Below are positions 62,404 to 64,000 of a DNA stretch of 64,000 nucleotides, one piece after another. Location: the NCBI RefSeq assembly GCF_900106755.1, contig NZ_FNNN01000029.1, forward strand, positions 1 to 64,000. Reading direction: 5' to 3'. Each line of letters begins with the position of its first letter. Within the stretch, counting starts at the first letter, position 1. Source of the stretch: Bacteroides faecis MAJ27 (GTDB lineage Bacteria; Bacteroidota; Bacteroidia; Bacteroidales; Bacteroidaceae). Position numbers and translations under genes: made by a program. The notes below the pieces were generated by a model that was given only the letters and a program-made list of their open reading frames with translations, was not told the DNA's origin and did no database searches.

Positions 62404-64000
62404 TTATAAGTTAACTGATAAACCCATAGTAACTGATTTGGTTAGCGGATAAGCTTCACCACGCGGATTGCCAGTTTCCGGGTCCCATGTTTTGAATTTA
62501 GACCATGTAATCAAGTTTGAACCTGCAATATAGATACGAATATTATTGAAATGCAGTTTGTTAACTATGCTTTTGGGCAAAGTATAACCAATATCCAAAT
62601 TCTTTAAACGAATATATCGACCATCACGCATCCAATAAGTAGAGGTCTGTTGGTTGTTTTTATTTTCCCCATAAGTTAAACGCGGATATGTTGCATTGGG
62701 GTTCTCATTAGCATGCAATCCCAGTTTGGCAGCAGTCTCTGAATCTACCCAACGATCACTTATCATATCTTTAAAGATATTTCCCCAGTCACTTTCGCTG
62801 AATGCATATACACATTTACCATAAATAGGGAAAGTGGATTTACCGGCTCCTTGGAAATGAACATTTACATCAATTCCTTTCCATGCGAAAGATGCTCCTA
62901 TACCATATACTAAGTTCGGAGTGGTAGTAGCACCAATAGCAACTTTGTCATTATCGTTTACAACGCCATCACCATTTACATCCTTATATTTGATATCTCC
63001 AGGCTGCACTGTACCGAACTCTTGTTTCGGGCTGGTACGAATATCATCGTAATCAGCAAACAATCCCTCAGCTATCAGTCCTTTAACTTGATCTACACGA
63101 TACCCTTTTTGATATAAATAAGAATAGACTTGATTCTCTTCATCCTTTTCAAGTACCTCATTCTTACTATAGGTTATATTCCCACGAATAGTCATATCCA
63201 CCTCACCCAACTTCTGCTTAAGAGCAAAATTACCATCAAAACCTTGAGATTTCACTTCACCTACATTCGCTTTAGGTTTGCTCTCAAGACCTGTAATTTC
63301 AGGTAAGAACTCACGTGTTAAAAAAATACCTGTACGTTTTTCGTGGAAATAGTCAACTGTCGCTGTAAATTTGTCATTAAATAAAGAAAGATCAATACCC
63401 AAGTCATCCTTGGTCGCAACTTCCCAAGTAATACCATTAGAAGCCATCTGAGTGTAACGAGTTCCTATGAATGATTTTCCATAATCACCAAATCCCCAGT
63501 TATATACATAATTAGGCTTTCCTTCGCTGTTATATCCTGTAGTAGCTATAGTATATAAGTATGGGAAACGGTTATTATCTCCAATATTGTCATTACCTAC
63601 CTTACCGTGAGAGTAACGTATTTTAAACATATTCATCCATTTCAGGTTATTCTTAACAAATGACTCTTCGGCAACGTTCCATGCAAGAGAAAAAGCCGGA
63701 AAGAAACCGAATTGATTTCCTGGTGCAAAATTTTCTGATCCGGTATAACCAAAATTGAAATCAACAAAGTAACGATAGTTCCAGTTATAAGTAAATCGTC
63801 CTGCTAACCCTTGATTACGTTTTGATACTCCATTCTTAATATCTGTACCAATATCTACTGTCCGTTTCTCACTATCTTGTGTATAACGGAAGGTAACTCC
63901 CCCATGATGATTTCCGAAAGCACGTTCCCAGCTTAACAGTAAATCAAGAAATTCACGGCGTTTACCAGAGCTACCACTTGATTGCGTCATGTCATATGCC
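62404..64000 (-). CDS. SusC-like TonB-dependent transporter, module 1 (partial at window edge)
   Basis: The C-terminal ~531 residues of a SusC-type transporter; the frame is still open at the window edge, so the N-terminal half (signal, regulatory domain, plug) lies outside. Barrel landmarks shared with the module 2 SusC: GLAGRFTYNWNYRYFVDFNFGYTGSENF, WNVAEESFVKNNLKWMNMFKIRYSHGKVGND, FTATVDYFHEKRTGIF, GTVQPGDIKYKDVNGDGVVNDNDKVAIGATTTPN, and a terminal strand TKSVTMGLSVNL. Followed by its SusD after 15 bp. Confidence 0.95.
   Translation of the reverse strand, partial: AYDMTQSSGSSGKRREFLDLLLSWERAFGNHHGGVTFRYTQDSEKRTVDIGTDIKNGVSKRNQGLAGRFTYNWNYRYFVDFNFGYTGSENFAPGNQFGFFPAFSLAWNVAEESFVKNNLKWMNMFKIRYSHGKVGNDNIGDNNRFPYLYTIATTGYNSEGKPNYVYNWGFGDYGKSFIGTRYTQMASNGITWEVATKDDLGIDLSLFNDKFTATVDYFHEKRTGIFLTREFLPEITGLESKPKANVGEVKSQGFDGNFALKQKLGEVDMTIRGNITYSKNEVLEKDEENQVYSYLYQKGYRVDQVKGLIAEGLFADYDDIRTSPKQEFGTVQPGDIKYKDVNGDGVVNDNDKVAIGATTTPNLVYGIGASFAWKGIDVNVHFQGAGKSTFPIYGKCVYAFSESDWGNIFKDMISDRWVDSETAAKLGLHANENPNATYPRLTYGENKNNQQTSTYWMRDGRYIRLKNLDIGYTLPKSIVNKLHFNNIRIYIAGSNLITWSKFKTWDPETGNPRGEAYPLTKSVTMGLSVNL

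Noticed and set aside
63988..63990. ATG at 63990 as the start of the right-edge SusC gene
   Set aside because: The frame is open through this ATG to the window edge and the sequence aligns with the middle of the other SusC, so the true start lies outside.

Overview
The window is typical of a human-gut Bacteroides (Bacteroidota). It has SusC/SusD pairs, many secreted or lipoprotein glycoside hydrolases, Bacteroides-type -7 boxes (TAnnTTTG) instead of Shine-Dalgarno-driven starts, and no tRNA, rRNA, CRISPR or phage genes. The species cannot be fixed from sequence alone; the B. thetaiotaomicron/ovatus/xylanisolvens group is likely.

Layout. (1) About 0-8.3 kb: small envelope genes outside the polysaccharide locus. 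They include two lipoprotein + small membrane protein pairs, a transglutaminase-like lipoprotein with a discoidin-like tail, a membrane-anchored HTH-like protein, and a DUF2059 protein followed by two tiny membrane proteins. (2) 8.8-25.5 kb, minus strand: an eight-gene operon, read right to left as GH76 endo-alpha-1,6-mannanase, an unassigned TIM-barrel protein, a 'glutaminase A'-like protein, GH92, GH125, aldose 1-epimerase, a second GH92 and a GH127-type protein. It ends at a clear terminator, and a near-copy of the epimerase follows under its own promoter. (3) 25.7-31.8 kb: a double-GH43 protein (minus), a single GH43 lipoprotein (plus) and a GH115 alpha-glucuronidase (minus). (4) 32.6-37.0 kb, plus: GH2 and a second 'glutaminase'-like protein. 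(5) 37.0-38.7 kb: small secreted and membrane proteins. (6) 39.1-45.5 kb, plus: GH2, GH127 and an 850-aa MG2/plug-like protein. (7) 45.8-48.9 kb, minus: two S1 sulfatases. (8) 49.1-64.0 kb, minus: two paralogous SusC-SusD-DUF4973-type modules. They are separated by a lone AAA ATPase gene (plus), next to a 5'-truncated 'glutaminase' and a TIG/NHL lipoprotein.

How it fits together (inference). SusC/D and the surface lipoproteins would import a glycan. GH76, GH125 and GH92 point to an alpha-1,6-mannan core with alpha-linked mannose branches. GH43, GH127, GH2, GH115 and the sulfatases point to furanosyl (arabinose or galactofuranose), uronic acid and sulfate or phosphate decorations. Together this looks like a system for a decorated heteromannan, for example a fungal one, rather than plain yeast mannan.

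The strongest new signal is regulatory. Five transcription units (starts at 10002, 25483, 32624, 39100 and 48866) share a 9-bp word, ATTGRNCAG-like, exactly 30 bp upstream of the -7 box. Most have a second copy one 21-bp period further out, as expected for an AraC-type (for example hybrid two-component) activator that is not encoded in the window. Several enzymes also have altered catalytic residues: a GH92 with Gln for the acid Glu, a GH2 with Gln for the acid Glu, a GH43 with Glu/His in place of two Asp, and two Ser-type sulfatases.
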